NCBI RefSeq assembly: GCF_003722355.1
Contig: NZ_QWDD01000001.1
Coordinates: 2,170,001-2,234,000, forward strand
Direction of reading: 5' to 3'
DNA length: 64,000 bases
Source of the DNA: Methylocystis hirsuta
Lineage (GTDB): Bacteria > Pseudomonadota > Alphaproteobacteria > Rhizobiales > Beijerinckiaceae
Part shown: positions 54,954 through 64,000 of the stretch, one piece after another
Position numbering within the stretch: the first letter of the stretch is position 1
How the letters are laid out: each line of letters begins with the position of its first letter
The notes under the pieces: model-generated
Database searches by the model: none
What the model was told of the DNA's origin: nothing
The model's input: only the letters and a program-made list of their open reading frames with translations
Position numbers and translations under genes: made by a program

Positions 54954-55337
54954 ATGATTCGCGATTACACCAATATCGCGGCCAATGAGCGGACCTTCCT
55001 CGCCTGGGTTCGGACAGGCATTGCGGTCATCGCTCTCGGCTTTGTCATCGAGCGATTCAATCTCTTCCTGTTGACCATCGCCGGCGCGGTGACCGTCGAC
55101 GCCGAACGACTGCATATCCATCGTTTGGAACATCCGGCGGGCCGTTACGGCGGCGAGGCGCTCATCGGCGCAGGCGTCATGCTGATCGTGATTTCGACGA
55201 TCCGTTTTATTCATACCGCACGGTTGCTCGCGCGCGACGAGCCCTATACGGCGCGCGCGACGAGCGTCAGCCTGTATTTCCTCGCCGTGCTGCTGCTCAC
55301 CATCGCCGCGTTCAGCGCCTATCTCGCGATCGCGTGA
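54954..55337 (+). CDS. DUF202 / YidH family membrane protein
   Basis: 127 residues. IRDYTNIAANERTFLAWVRT is the family signature; three membrane helices follow (GIAVIALGFVIERFNLFL, ALIGAGVMLIVISTIRF, LYFLAVLLLTIAAFSAYLAI). Function unknown. GGAGAGGGGA precedes the ATG. Divergent from hflK. Confidence 0.88.
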   Translation: MIRDYTNIAANERTFLAWVRTGIAVIALGFVIERFNLFLLTIAGAVTVDAERLHIHRLEHPAGRYGGEALIGAGVMLIVISTIRFIHTARLLARDEPYTARATSVSLYFLAVLLLTIAAFSAYLAIA

Positions 55338-55437
55338 GCTTCACGTCGATGTCGCGGCGGAGAGGCAGCGCTTCGGGCGCAAATTGACGCCCGCTGGAGC
55401 CGCCGTGCGCAGGCGCGGCAGAACGATAGTGAGCGAC

Positions 55438-55915
55438 CTGAGAGATGGGTGACAGTTTGTTCCGGACACATGGGTGAGCCCGGCATGAACAGCTTGCAGC
55501 AACAGGCCCGCTTCGACGCGTTCATCAAGGAGTTCAACGATGAAAGGCCGCACGAAGCGCTCGACATGCAGCGCCCGGCCGATGTCTATCGCCCGTCCGC
55601 CAAGCCCTATGACGGGAAATTACCGGAGCTCGACTATCCTTTGCACGATCGCGACGTGATGGTCACCTCATGCGGGCGCATCTGCATGTATCGAAAGCGC
55701 GTCAACATCTCGTCCGTGCTCGCCGGTCAGCGCCTCGGAATCAAGCAAGTCGACGACGGCATTTGGCTCGTCAGCTTCATGAGCTACGATCTCGGCTTCA
55801 TCGATCTGGAGCAGAAAACCTTGCAACCCCTCGACAACCCCTTCGGCCCGAGGTTGTCACCCATGTCTCAGGAACGGACTGTCACCTGTGTCCTCGGTCC
55901 GGACATTGTTTTTTA
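55438..55915. mobile_element. Decayed IS481-type element
   Basis: Left: GATGGGTGACAGT and GGACACATGGGTGA; right: TCACCCATGTCTCAGGAACGG and GTGTCCTCGGTCCGGACA. The order of the end motifs on the left is scrambled, so the element is internally deleted and cannot move by itself. Boundaries are approximate. Confidence 0.6.
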
Positions 55916-55928
55916 TGGTGCCGCTTGA
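55485..55928 (+). pseudogene. IS481-type transposase, C-terminal remnant
   Basis: NSLQQQARFDAFIKEFNDER, HEALDMQRPADVYRPSAKPY, then TSCGRICMYRKRVNISSVLA and FIDLEQKTLQPLDNPFGPRL match the C-terminal half of an IS481-family transposase; the catalytic core is gone. The frame reads through the former stop near RLSPMS into flanking DNA. Fragments of IS end sequence (GGGTGACAGT and its inverse) flank it. It lies directly 5' of the tRNA-Thr 3' end. Confidence 0.8.
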
Positions 55929-55991
55929 GGGATTCGAACCCCCGACCCCCTCATTACGAATGAGGTGCTCTACCAGCTGAGCTAAAGCGGC
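55916..55991 (-). tRNA. tRNA-Thr (CGT)
   Basis: 76-nt cloverleaf on the minus strand: acceptor GCCGCTT / AAGCGGC, D-arm TAGCTCAGCTGGTAGAGC, anticodon arm CTCAT-TCGTA-ATGAG with anticodon CGT (reads ACG), T-arm GGTTCGAATCC, encoded CCA. Confidence 0.96.
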
Positions 55992-56106
55992 GATTGGCGG
56001 ACGCCCAAAGGCGCGCGGCGGGTCACTCTTATCGGCGCGCGGCGGGTTTTTCAAGCAGCCTCGCGCCTTGCCAGCGCAGGGCGCTCAGAATCGGGCAGGG
56101 CGCTTC

Positions 56107-57144
56107 TTAAAGGCGCGGCCCGGCGAAGGCCGAATAGGCCTGCGCGACAGCGCTTGCGATGTCGGACGTCGCATTGACCGGCGTGCGGCGCCAGTCCGCA
56201 AGCGCGCCGCTCCAGAGGCGGATCGCGCCGGCGTCGCGCAATGCGCCGAGATAGGCGTCGATCTTGCCCCGGTCGATCTTGCCCCGGCGGCCGGGCGGCG
56301 GAACGACATAGACCGGCGCGGCGGTCGCGATCGCCTCTCCCACCATATTGACGCTGTCGCCGGTGACGATGATCGCGTCGGCGTTCGCCAGCATCGAAAG
56401 ATAGGGGTTCTCTCCCTCTCCATCCCAGAAGAAGCCGCTCGGGGCGACCAGAGCGCGCCGAAGCCTCTCGCGCAGTGCTGTGGGCGTGCGTCGCGACGCG
56501 GTGGCCATCACGCCGCGCCCGCTCGCGAGCAGCGAAGCGGCGATGTGCTCCAGTTCGGCGATGTGCGCCGCGCCATAGGCGCCATGCCGACTGTCGCCGC
56601 CGACGATGAGCGCAATGCGCGGGCGGCGCAGGACGGCGATTCGGGGATCGGGCGCAGCGCGCGCCGCCGCGAGCCGCTCGGGGGTAATCCGATTCGCCGG
56701 CGTGAGCGGCGAGAAGACATTGGCTGCGCGGAGGCAATCGTGGCGCGGCGCGACGATGAGATCTGCGGCGCCGGGCCCGTTCGCGGGCTTGTTCAGATAG
56801 ACCGTGAATATTCGCCCGCCGGAGTCGCGCTTCAGTCGCGTGAGCGCCGGGATCGTTCGCCGTCCCGCGGCGATCGCGATATCGGGGTAGGGCGGGGCGT
56901 GTGTGAAGCCGTCCCGCGGGTCGGCTGGCGCAAACGGCGCGAGCGCTGCGTAGACGTGGCGAGGCGCAATGCGGCGAATATCAGGCGTCAGGCCCAGCGC
57001 TTCGGCGACGCCCAGCGTCTGCGCCTCATGTCCGGCGCGACCGTCGGAGAGAATGCGAAGCGTCGTATGCGGCGGCAGGGGCGGGATGCTCGAAGGGCCC
57101 CCTCCCTGTCCCCCCGCTAAAGCGGGAGAGGGGACCCCAATCAC
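56107..57144 (-). CDS. ELM1-family (DUF1022) protein
   Basis: Related to the mitochondrial fission protein ELM1 family; bacterial members resemble glycosyltransferase-like folds and their role is unclear. Marks: LRILSDGRAGHEAQTLGVAE, FTVYLNKPANGPGAADLIVA, PRIALIVGGDSRHGAYGAAH, MLANADAIIVTGDSVNMVGE and AAPVYVVPPPGRRGKIDRGK. No ATG exists near the point where homology starts; the frame opens with GTG (57144) or TTG (57243, overlapping greA), and a GC-rich intergenic-type palindrome lies within the extension. The true start is therefore uncertain. Confidence 0.75.
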   Translation of the reverse strand: MIGVPSPALAGGQGGGPSSIPPLPPHTTLRILSDGRAGHEAQTLGVAEALGLTPDIRRIAPRHVYAALAPFAPADPRDGFTHAPPYPDIAIAAGRRTIPALTRLKRDSGGRIFTVYLNKPANGPGAADLIVAPRHDCLRAANVFSPLTPANRITPERLAAARAAPDPRIAVLRRPRIALIVGGDSRHGAYGAAHIAELEHIAASLLASGRGVMATASRRTPTALRERLRRALVAPSGFFWDGEGENPYLSMLANADAIIVTGDSVNMVGEAIATAAPVYVVPPPGRRGKIDRGKIDAYLGALRDAGAIRLWSGALADWRRTPVNATSDIASAVAQAYSAFAGPRL

Positions 57145-57235
57145 GAAGGTTGCGCGGTATGTCGCATCGTCCCGAATCTGACTCCCTCTCCCGCGAAGCG
57201 GGGGAGGGTTGGGGAGGGGGCGGCGCCCTCGCGCC

Positions 57236-57712
57236 TCACCCAAAGGCGACCTTAAGAATCTCGTAGCTCTTGCCGCCGCCCGGCGTCGTCACTTCCACGG
57301 TGTCGCCGACGGTCTTGCCGATGAGGGCGCGAGCGATGGGGCTCGTGATCGAGACCCGGCCGCTCTTCACATCGGCCTCGGTCTCGCCGACGATCTGATA
57401 GGCCTTCTCCTCTTCGGTGTCCTCGTCGACGATCGTGACCGTCGCGCCGAATTTGATCGTCGAGCCCTTGAGCTTCGATACGTCGATGACTTCCGCGCGC
57501 GACAGCTTGTCCTCGAGTTCGGCGATGCGGCCTTCGTTCAGCGACTGCGCCTCTTTCGCCGCATGATATTCGGCGTTCTCCGAAAGATCGCCGTGCGCGC
57601 GCGCTTCAGCGATCTGCTGAATGATGCGCGGACGGTCCTCCTGCTGTCGGCGGCGCAATTCTTCGGTGAGCGCGGCGTAGCCGCCGGCGGTCATGGGTAC
57701 CTTGTCCACCAT
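57236..57712 (-). CDS. greA: Transcription elongation factor GreA
   Basis: 158 residues. The N-terminal coiled coil carries the acidic tip ([40 protein letters not shown] with the D and E of the tip); the C-terminal FKBP-like domain has [20 protein letters not shown] and [20 protein letters not shown]. Rescues backtracked RNA polymerase. Lies 158 bp downstream of carB on the same strand? carB ends at 57870, so the two may share a transcript. Confidence 0.96.
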   Translation of the reverse strand: MVDKVPMTAGGYAALTEELRRRQQEDRPRIIQQIAEARAHGDLSENAEYHAAKEAQSLNEGRIAELEDKLSRAEVIDVSKLKGSTIKFGATVTIVDEDTEEEKAYQIVGETEADVKSGRVSITSPIARALIGKTVGDTVEVTTPGGGKSYEILKVAFG

Positions 57713-57869
57713 TGCTTTCGCTTTCTAGTCTTTTCTTGAGTTTCGCCAATCACGCGGCGCATCGGCGGAGGTTGCGCCCGCCGAACTGCGGCCATGCGCT
57801 AAAGCATAGGCCGCCAAGTGGTGGTCAAATGTTACCGCACCGCCGCTTGCGTCGTGGAACTCCCAAATT

Positions 57870-60800
57870 TCACTTGGTCGCGCTCGGCGGAAAATAGTCC
57901 TGCAGCGCCCGGACCCTCAGGTCTCCCGATACATAGGCGCGTATTCCCTGGGCCGCCGCGACCGCCCCCGCCAGGGTTGTATAATAGGGAACCTTATGCA
58001 GAAGCGCCGCGCGGCGCAAGGAGCGCGAGTCCGCAAGCGCCTGCGCCCCTTCGGTGGTGTTGAAGACGAGCGCGATCGAGCCGTTCTTGATCGCGTCGAC
58101 GATATGCGGCCGTCCTTCCGACACCTTGTTCAATTTCTGGGCGGGAATTCCCCGCTCGACGAGGTACCGCGCCGTGCCGCCCGTGGCGACGATGGAGAAG
58201 CCGACCTCCTTCAACAGGCGGACCGCCGGAATGATTCGGCCTTTGTCCGCATCCCTCACCGAGACGAAAACGACGCCCTCGCGCGGGGCCTTGGTGCCGC
58301 CGCCGAGCTGGCTCTTGACGAAGGCGGCGTCAAACGAGGTGTCGAGACCCATGACTTCGCCCGTCGAGCGCATTTCGGGGCCAAGGACGGTGTCAACGCC
58401 TGGAAACCGCGCGAAGGGGAAGACGGCCTCTTTCACGCCGACATGCGCCGGCTTCGTGTCGAGCGGATCGAAGTCGACGAGCTTCGCGCCGGCCATCACC
58501 CGAGCCGCGATCTTGGCGATGGGACTGCCGATCACCTTGGCGACGAAAGGCACGGTGCGCGAGGCGCGCGGGTTCACTTCGAGCACGTAGATCTCGCCGT
58601 CCTTGAGCGCGAATTGCACATTCATCAAGCCGACGACTCCAAGCGCCATGGCGAGGCTTTCGGTCTGCGCCTCGAGCGCGGCGATCGTCTCTGGCGCGAG
58701 CGAGCGCGGCGGCAGCGAGCAGGCCGAATCGCCTGAATGAATGCCCGCCTCCTCGATATGCTCCATCACGCCGGCGATGACGGCCTCGTCGCCGTCGGCG
58801 AGACAATCCACGTCGATTTCGATGGCGTCGGTCAGATAGCGATCGAAGAGCAGCGGATTCTTGCCGAGCACCGTGTTGATCTGCCCGGTCTTGTCGTTCG
58901 GGTAGCGCGCCTTGATCTCGGACGGCACGAGGCTCGGCAACGTGCCGAGAAGATAATCGTCGAGATCGCTTTGATCGCGGATGATCGCCATGGCGCGGCC
59001 GCCCAGCACATAGCTTGGGCGCACGACGAGCGGCAGCCCAAGCTCCTGCACGACGATGCGCGACTGCTCGACGGAATAGGCGATGCCGTTTTTGGGTTGT
59101 TTCAGCCCCAGCTTGTCGAGAAGCCGCTTGAAGCGATCGCGGTCCTCGGCGAGGTCGATCGAGTCGACCGGCGTGCCCAGAATAGGCGCGCCCGCCTGCT
59201 CGAGGCCATGAGCAAGCTTCAGCGGCGTTTGCCCGCCATATTGCACGATGACGCCGACAAGCACGCCGTTGGACTTCTCGACATCGAGAATTTCGGCGAC
59301 GTCTTCATTCGTCAGCGGTTCGAAATACAGCCGGTCGGACGTGTCGTAATCCGTCGAAACCGTCTCCGGATTGCAGTTGATCATGATCGTCTCGAAACCG
59401 GCGTCGGCGAGCGCGAAGCAGGCGTGACAGCAGCAATAGTCGAATTCGATGCCTTGCCCGATACGGTTCGGACCGCCGCCCAGAATGACGATCTTGTTCT
59501 TTTCCGAGGGCTGCGCCTCATTCGCGGGACTCCCTATGAACGGCGTCTCATAGGTCGAATACATATAGGCCGTGGGCGACGCGAATTCGGCCGCGCATGT
59601 ATCGATGCGCTTGTAAACGGGCCGCACGTCGAGACGGTGGCGCATCTTGCGCACGTCTTCTTCTTCCAGGCCCGCAAGCGTGGCGAGGCGCGAATCGGAG
59701 AAGCCCGCGAATTTGAGCTTGCGAAGATTCTCGGCGTCCTCTGGCAGGCCATATGTCTTGACCTTGTTTTCGAGCGCGACGATTTCCGCGATGCGCTCGA
59801 TGAACCAGATGTCGATCTTGCTGGCCTCGTGAATGGCTTCAGCGGTCATGCCGAGCCGCAGCGCCTGGCCGACGACGAGCAGCCGGTCCGGCGTCGGCGT
59901 GCCGAGCGCGCCGCGCAGCACATTCATGTCGTCGCCTTTTCCGAAGCCTTCGATCTCGATGTCGTCGAGCCCGCAAAGGCCGGTCTCCAGCGAGCGCAAC
60001 GCCTTTTGCAGCGACTCGGCGAAATTGCGTCCGATCGCCATCGCTTCGCCGACCGACTTCATGGCCGTGGTCAATATCGGTTCGGAGCCCGGAAATTTTT
60101 CGAAGGCGAAGCGCGGAATTTTGGTGACGATATAGTCGATCGTCGGCTCGAAGGACGCGGGCGTCGCCCCGCCGGTGATGTCATTGGCGATCTCGTCAAG
60201 CGTGTAGCCGACCGCCAATCGCGCCGCGACCTTGGCGATCGGAAAGCCGGTGGCTTTCGACGCCAGCGCCGACGAACGCGACACGCGCGGGTTCATCTCG
60301 ATGACGATCATGCGGCCATTTGAGGGATCGACCGCGAATTGCACATTCGAGCCGCCGGTTTCGACGCCGATCTCGCGCAACACCGCGATCGAGGCGTCCC
60401 GCATGATCTGGTATTCTTTGTCGGTCAGGGTCAACGCCGGCGCGACGGTGATGCTGTCGCCCGTGTGCACGCCCATCGGATCGATGTTCTCGATGGAGCA
60501 GATGATGATGCAATTGTCCGCTTTGTCGCGGACGACTTCCATCTCATATTCCTTCCAGCCGAGAACGCTTTCTTCGACCAGCACTTCATTGGTCGGCGAG
60601 GCGTCGATGCCGCGCTCGACGATCTCGATGAACTCCGCCTTGTTGTAGGCGATGCCGCCGCCGGTGCCCCCTAACGTGAAGGACGGACGGATGATCGCCG
60701 GCAGGCCGATATCGTCGAGCGCCTCGAGCGCGGCGGGCAATGTCTTGACGTGATGCGAGCGCGGCGTGTCGAGGCCGATTTTCGTCATCGCCTCGCGAAA

Positions 60801-61208
60801 CAGTTCGCGATCCTCGGCCTTGTCGATCGCATGGGCGGTCGCGCCAATCATCTCGACGTCGAATTTTTTCAGCACGCCCATTTTTTCGAGGCTGAGCGCG
60901 CAATTGAGCGCCGTCTGTCCGCCCATCGTCGGCAGCAGCGCGAAGCCGCCGGGCGCCGCGTAGCGCTCCTTCTCGATGATCTTGGCGACGATTTCGGGCG
61001 TTATCGGCTCGATATAGGTGCGGTCCGCCATGTCCGGGTCGGTCATGATCGTCGCCGGATTGGAGTTGACGAGAACGATCCGATAGCCTTCCGCCTTGAG
61101 CGCCTTGCAGGCCTGAGTGCCTGAATAGTCGAATTCGCACGCCTGGCCGATGACGATGGGGCCGGCGCCGATGATCATGATCGTGGAAATGTCGGTTCTT
61201 TTCGGCAT
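57870..61208 (-). CDS. carB: Carbamoyl-phosphate synthase large subunit
   Basis: 1112 residues, full length. Two homologous ATP-grasp halves: N-terminal [54 protein letters not shown]; second half [53 protein letters not shown]; and a C-terminal MGS-like allosteric domain (about 960-1100, [20 protein letters not shown]). Makes carbamoyl phosphate for arginine and pyrimidines with CarA, which is not in the window. Confidence 0.98.
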   Translation of the reverse strand: MPKRTDISTIMIIGAGPIVIGQACEFDYSGTQACKALKAEGYRIVLVNSNPATIMTDPDMADRTYIEPITPEIVAKIIEKERYAAPGGFALLPTMGGQTALNCALSLEKMGVLKKFDVEMIGATAHAIDKAEDRELFREAMTKIGLDTPRSHHVKTLPAALEALDDIGLPAIIRPSFTLGGTGGGIAYNKAEFIEIVERGIDASPTNEVLVEESVLGWKEYEMEVVRDKADNCIIICSIENIDPMGVHTGDSITVAPALTLTDKEYQIMRDASIAVLREIGVETGGSNVQFAVDPSNGRMIVIEMNPRVSRSSALASKATGFPIAKVAARLAVGYTLDEIANDITGGATPASFEPTIDYIVTKIPRFAFEKFPGSEPILTTAMKSVGEAMAIGRNFAESLQKALRSLETGLCGLDDIEIEGFGKGDDMNVLRGALGTPTPDRLLVVGQALRLGMTAEAIHEASKIDIWFIERIAEIVALENKVKTYGLPEDAENLRKLKFAGFSDSRLATLAGLEEEDVRKMRHRLDVRPVYKRIDTCAAEFASPTAYMYSTYETPFIGSPANEAQPSEKNKIVILGGGPNRIGQGIEFDYCCCHACFALADAGFETIMINCNPETVSTDYDTSDRLYFEPLTNEDVAEILDVEKSNGVLVGVIVQYGGQTPLKLAHGLEQAGAPILGTPVDSIDLAEDRDRFKRLLDKLGLKQPKNGIAYSVEQSRIVVQELGLPLVVRPSYVLGGRAMAIIRDQSDLDDYLLGTLPSLVPSEIKARYPNDKTGQINTVLGKNPLLFDRYLTDAIEIDVDCLADGDEAVIAGVMEHIEEAGIHSGDSACSLPPRSLAPETIAALEAQTESLAMALGVVGLMNVQFALKDGEIYVLEVNPRASRTVPFVAKVIGSPIAKIAARVMAGAKLVDFDPLDTKPAHVGVKEAVFPFARFPGVDTVLGPEMRSTGEVMGLDTSFDAAFVKSQLGGGTKAPREGVVFVSVRDADKGRIIPAVRLLKEVGFSIVATGGTARYLVERGIPAQKLNKVSEGRPHIVDAIKNGSIALVFNTTEGAQALADSRSLRRAALLHKVPYYTTLAGAVAAAQGIRAYVSGDLRVRALQDYFPPSATK

Positions 61209-61573
61209 GCCGCCTCAGTTGTCATCCGCTCGTCAGCGCTCTTTCGCCCTCATGCCGAGGAGCGCCGTAAGGCGCGTCTCGAAGCAGGAGGGCGAGATTT
61301 GTCCAGCGGTTTCCTCGTCCTTGGAGATGGCGACTGCGCCGCCTCCTCAGGATGAGGAAACCTTTCGTCTTCTGCCCGGCGCACGCCGCGCGGGAGGCGA
61401 GCGCGCATAAAAAAGGGCCGCGTTTCCGGCCCCTGGACCGGAACGCGTCCCGAACTTGCCCGTCATTCTGTCGGCGAACCGGCGATGCGGGCGGCGAGCG
61501 GGGCGCGCCCGGCTCGAAAGTCGCCGACTGTCTAGACGAGATTGACGGTTATGTGAAGGGGCGGCGAGGGCGG
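61209..61573. other. Intergenic region between carB and the IS1202-like element
   Basis: Holds the carB promoter region, a minus-strand terminator (61409-61432) and the left copy of a 16-bp target duplication (61558-61573). Two CCTC-rich stretches near 61310-61350 look like ordinary intergenic repeat sequence. No gene seen. Confidence 0.45.
61409..61432 (-). terminator. Minus-strand terminator with no obvious gene
   Basis: Read on the minus strand: GGGCCG, six-base loop, CGGCCC, then TTTTTT. Nothing recognised on that strand ends here; before the IS insertion the transcript would have come from the region now at 61433-61557 and 62979 onward. Confidence 0.6.
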
Positions 61574-62962
61574 TGTCAGTAGCACACGATATGACCGGTT
61601 TAGGTAGCGCACGATCTGTCCGGTAGCGTCGGGGCCCTTTTCGGAGGGTTTGATGCGCCGGACGGAAGCCCTTCAGGGTGTGCGAATGATCAAGTTCCTG
61701 AGCCTATTGAGTCGTTACGAGGCGGCTGAGTTTAGTCAGCTGGAAGCGGCGGAACTGTTGGGGGTTGGCGAGCGGACGTTCCGGCGCTGGCGTCAACGCT
61801 ATGAGGAGGAGGGCGAAGCGGGCCTTCTCGACCGGCGGCTCGGCAAGGCGTCTGTCAAGCGGGTTCCGGTTGATCGGAGCGAAGAAGTGGAGGCTCTGTA
61901 TCGCGGTCGGTACGCTGGCTTCACCGCGAAGCATTTTCACGAGCATCTGGTGCGCATGCACGGGTTCAAATGGGGCTACACCTGGACGAAGACCTTCCTG
62001 CATGGGCGGGGTTTGCTGGAGAAGGCGCCCAAGCGCGGCGCGCATCGGCGCAAGCGCGAGCGGCGCCCGCTTCCCGGCATGATGCTGCATCAGGACGGAT
62101 CGCGGCATGTGTGGCTCGAGGGGCGGCCGGCGCTCGATCTGATCGTCACGCTGGACGACGCGACGAGCCAAATCTACTCGGCGTTTCTGGTCGAGGAGGA
62201 AGGGACGGCTTCGACCTTCCGCGCGCTGGCGGAGGTGTTTGGCGAACATGGCCTGCCGCTTTCGCTCTACACGGATCGCGGCGCGCATTATTTTCACACG
62301 CCGGAAGCGGGCGGCAAGGTCGACCGGTCGAAGCCGACGCAGGTCGGACGGGCGCTGGCGCATCTGGGCGTCGAGCATATCGCGGCGTATTCTCCGCAGG
62401 CGCGCGGGCGCTCGGAGCGGGTGTTCCAGACCTTGCAGGATCGACTGGTGAAGGAGCTGGCGCTTGCGGGGATCGACACGGTCGCGGCGGCCAACCGGTT
62501 CCTGCGCGAGGTCTATATTCCGTCGCACAACGCCCGGTTCGCGGTGGCGCCAACGCAGGAGGGCTCGGCTTTCGTGGCGATCTCCGGCGTCGATCTTTGC
62601 GAGATTTTATGCGTGCAGGAGGAGCGCCAGGTCGGCAACGACAACTGCGTGTCGTTCAACCGGCTCAAGCTTCAGATTCCCGAAAGCCCGCTGCGCGCGC
62701 ATTTCGTCAAGGCGCGGGTGAAGGTGCGCTGCTATCCCGATGGAACCCACGCCGTCTTCCACGGCCCGCGATGCCTCGCGCGCTACGACGAAAAGGGCGC
62801 CCTCCAGGAAGAAAGAAAAGCCGCTTGAATCCGCTCGGCGGCCAGCCTGTGGAAGTGTGGACAAGGCTCTCGCCTTGCCCACAATCCCACAGGAGAACAA
62901 AAGTAGAAGCAGCGGACAGATGATGTGCTACCAAATCCGGCCAACTTAATTCGCTATCGACA
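61574..62962 (+). mobile_element. ISNCY/IS1202-like insertion sequence
   Basis: 1389 bp starting TGTCAGTAGC and ending with the inverse of TGTCGATAGC, flanked by identical 16-bp copies of GGGGCGGCGAGGGCGG (61558-61573 and 62963-62978). Long target duplications and TGT-type ends fit the IS1202 group of the ISNCY set. One intact transposase gene is inside. Confidence 0.85.
61650..62828 (+). CDS. ISNCY family transposase
   Basis: 392 residues. An N-terminal helix-turn-helix (AAELLGVGERTFRRWRQRYE) is followed by an integrase-type DDE core: MLHQDGSRHVWLEG (first Asp), DLIVTLDDATSQIYSAFLVE, LSLYTDRGAHYFHT (second Asp), and GRALAHLGVEHIAAYSPQAR, then GRSERVFQTLQDRLVKEL (Glu). The C-terminal part holds VGNDNCVSFNRLKLQIP. 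The frame is intact, so the element may be active. The start may be this ATG or one at 61653. Confidence 0.9.
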   Translation: MMRRTEALQGVRMIKFLSLLSRYEAAEFSQLEAAELLGVGERTFRRWRQRYEEEGEAGLLDRRLGKASVKRVPVDRSEEVEALYRGRYAGFTAKHFHEHLVRMHGFKWGYTWTKTFLHGRGLLEKAPKRGAHRRKRERRPLPGMMLHQDGSRHVWLEGRPALDLIVTLDDATSQIYSAFLVEEEGTASTFRALAEVFGEHGLPLSLYTDRGAHYFHTPEAGGKVDRSKPTQVGRALAHLGVEHIAAYSPQARGRSERVFQTLQDRLVKELALAGIDTVAAANRFLREVYIPSHNARFAVAPTQEGSAFVAISGVDLCEILCVQEERQVGNDNCVSFNRLKLQIPESPLRAHFVKARVKVRCYPDGTHAVFHGPRCLARYDEKGALQEERKAA

Positions 62963-63055
62963 GGGGCGGCGAGGGCGGGATAGGAGCCTCGGATCGGCGA
63001 GATCGCGCCGCAGGCCGACGAATTGCGCTATCATCCCGTTCCTCGTCGCTTCGAA

Positions 63056-63367
63056 ATGGCGCCCATGCGGATTACGACCTCGTTGCTTTTTCCGATGTTG
63101 CTTTTCATCGCCGGCGCGGGGCGCGCCCAGGCCGGCGACCTTTCCGACGTCTTGGCGCAATGCGCGGCGTGTCATGGCGTGGAGGGGATCGCTAAAAGCG
63201 CCGACGTTCCGCACCTTGCCGGCCAGAACGAACTCTATCTCCTCAACCAGATCAAGGCGTTCAAAACCGGCAGGCGGGCGCATAAGGAGATGCGCTACAT
63301 GAGCCGCCAAATGTCGGAAGCCGAGATGCGGGACATCGCGCGCCACTACGCAACGATGCCGCGCTGA
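63056..63367 (+). CDS. Small c-type cytochrome
   Basis: 103 residues. Signal peptide (TTSLLFPMLLFIAGAGRAQA) then a class I cytochrome c fold: heme motif CAACH in LSDVLAQCAACHGVEGIA, PHLAGQNELYLLNQIKAFKT and distal Met in RYMSRQMSEAEMRDIARHYA. Periplasmic electron carrier; partner unknown. The IS1202-like element lies about 90 bp upstream and may have separated the gene from part of its promoter. Start ATG 63056 or 63065. Followed two bases after its stop by gtrA. Confidence 0.88.
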   Translation: MAPMRITTSLLFPMLLFIAGAGRAQAGDLSDVLAQCAACHGVEGIAKSADVPHLAGQNELYLLNQIKAFKTGRRAHKEMRYMSRQMSEAEMRDIARHYATMPR

Positions 63368-63369
63368 GC

Positions 63370-63744
63370 ATGTCGACGGCGCGCCAGCTTGCGACTTACG
63401 CTTCGGTCGGCGTCGGCGCGACGCTCGCGCATTACGCCATTCTCATCGCATTGGTCGAAGGCGCGGACTGGCGCGCCGTGCCGGCGACGCTCTGCGGTTA
63501 TGTGGTCGGCGGCGTTGTGGCCTACCTCCTGAACCGGCGCCACACCTTTGCAAGCGATCGGCCGCATTCTGAGGCGACATGGCGTTTCGCGCTGGTCGCC
63601 TTCGTCGGCTTTTGTGTCACCTATGCGTTGATGAGCCTTTTCGTCGACCGCTGGAGCGCGCCTTATCTGCCGGCGCAGATGGTCACCACCGTGCTCGCGA
63701 TGTTCGTCACCTTCGCGCTGAACCGGCGATGGACATTTGGGTGA
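63370..63744 (+). CDS. GtrA-family membrane protein
   Basis: 124 residues with four membrane helices (ATYASVGVGATLAHYAILIA, LCGYVVGGVVAYLLNRRHTF, WRFALVAFVGFCVTYALMSL, QMVTTVLAMFVTFALNRRWT). The two NRR-F/W-TF ends are typical. GtrA-like proteins are thought to move polyprenyl-linked sugars across the membrane. Only two bases after the cytochrome stop, so co-transcribed. Confidence 0.9.
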   Translation: MSTARQLATYASVGVGATLAHYAILIALVEGADWRAVPATLCGYVVGGVVAYLLNRRHTFASDRPHSEATWRFALVAFVGFCVTYALMSLFVDRWSAPYLPAQMVTTVLAMFVTFALNRRWTFG

Positions 63745-63780
63745 GGTGGTCCCCGTGCATCAGTGCCGGACTCATTGCGC

Positions 63781-63890
63781 GTCATGCCCGCGCTTGTCGC
63801 GGGCATCCACGCCAAGCCATCGCAGTGATTATTGGAGGATTGCCCAACGCCGGATCGCGTGGATGGCCGGGGACAAGCCCGGCCATGACG
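63781..63890. repeat. REP/MITE-like palindromic element, copy 3
   Basis: Starts GTCATGCCCGCGCTTGTCG and ends with GGACAAGCCCGGCCATGAC, with CATCCACG / CGTGGATG as inner arms. About 110 bp, same family as at 13636 and 17074. It fills the gap between gtrA and the hemF end. Confidence 0.78.
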
Positions 63891-63912
63891 TGGCTGTAAT
63901 TCGCTGTGCGCG

Positions 63913-64000
63913 CTAGGGCCACTTCACCAGCGGCGGCATCGACGAGAGGATCGAGTCGACGTTGCCGCCCGTCTTCAATCCGAAGATCGTGCCGCGGTCG
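63913..64000 (-). CDS. hemF: Coproporphyrinogen III oxidase (aerobic), C-terminal end
   Basis: Only the last 28 residues are in the window, read on the minus strand: DRGTIFGLKTGGNVDSILSS, then MPPLVKWP and TAG. This is the highly conserved C-terminus of HemF (the YDRGT-FGL-TGG...SILxSMPPLVxW pattern). The rest lies beyond the right edge. Confidence 0.85.
   Translation of the reverse strand, partial: DRGTIFGLKTGGNVDSILSSMPPLVKWP

Noticed and set aside
58737..60323. Long plus-strand frame of 528 residues opposite carB
   Set aside because: Antisense shadow of a highly conserved gene; Arg/Asp-rich without motifs.

Overview
The window is GC-rich, densely coded chromosomal DNA from an alphaproteobacterium of the Hyphomicrobiales (Rhizobiales) type. 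This rests on a DUF2585/UPF0314 protein, an RpoH-II sigma factor, a NepR-like anti-sigma factor, EcfG-type promoters, CtrA-like boxes, and the ybgF-tilS-ftsH-glmM order. A reductase closely resembling soluble methane monooxygenase component C (MmoC) suggests a methanotroph of the Methylocystis/Methylosinus kind. That last step is inference, because no methane monooxygenase genes lie in the window.

Layout. Positions 1-8.2 kb: an exonuclease/endonuclease/phosphatase-family protein, a divergent Crp/Fnr regulator, then a three-gene unit (TPR/beta-barrel protein, FecR-domain protein with a His/Gly-rich tail, CHASE2 adenylate/guanylate cyclase) that looks like an envelope-to-cyclic-nucleotide signalling module, and an HD-domain protein. 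Positions 8.2-13.3 kb: cell-envelope genes on the minus strand (L,D-transpeptidase, DUF2076 protein, a large secreted protein with a papain/NlpC-like Cys-His pattern). Positions 13.7-17.0 kb: a nitrosative-stress module made of hcp, an MmoC-like reductase and nsrR, with a candidate NsrR operator. Positions 17.2-24.7 kb: an AT-rich ORFan, proB, DUF2585, a phasin-like protein, a BLUF photoreceptor, the NAD-salvage pair pncA/pncB, a lone nepR-like gene, a candidate anti-Shine-Dalgarno sRNA, and two convergent small secreted proteins sharing a C-terminal WVWVCR signature.

Positions 25.05-31.7 kb hold a four-level nest. A small host gene is split by an IS5/IS427-type element, which is split by one IS66-type element (A), which is split by a second IS66-type element (B). 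All three junctions can be resolved from target-site duplications, and the interrupted reading frames rejoin in frame. Beyond it lie tRNA-Trp and pal, then xseA, chrA, glmM, arsC, ftsH, tilS, ybgF/cpoB, a degenerate nuclease-like protein, an M48 protease, rpoH2, a carD gene with a very long histone-like tail, fdxA, a DUF155 protein, miaA, serB, degP, hflC and hflK, a DUF202 protein, an IS481-type remnant, tRNA-Thr, an ELM1-family gene, greA, carB, an ISNCY/IS1202-like element with a 16-bp target duplication, a cytochrome c, gtrA, and the 3' end of hemF at the right edge.

How it fits together. Most genes are housekeeping (tRNA modification, protein quality control by FtsH/HflKC/DegP, peptidoglycan precursor synthesis, proline, serine, pyrimidine and NAD metabolism). 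Stress regulation recurs: NsrR-Hcp for nitric oxide, NepR/EcfG and RpoH2 for general and heat or oxidative stress, BLUF for light. The main genome-plasticity signals are the nested IS island, the IS1202-like element, the IS481 remnant and two families of dispersed palindromic repeats.
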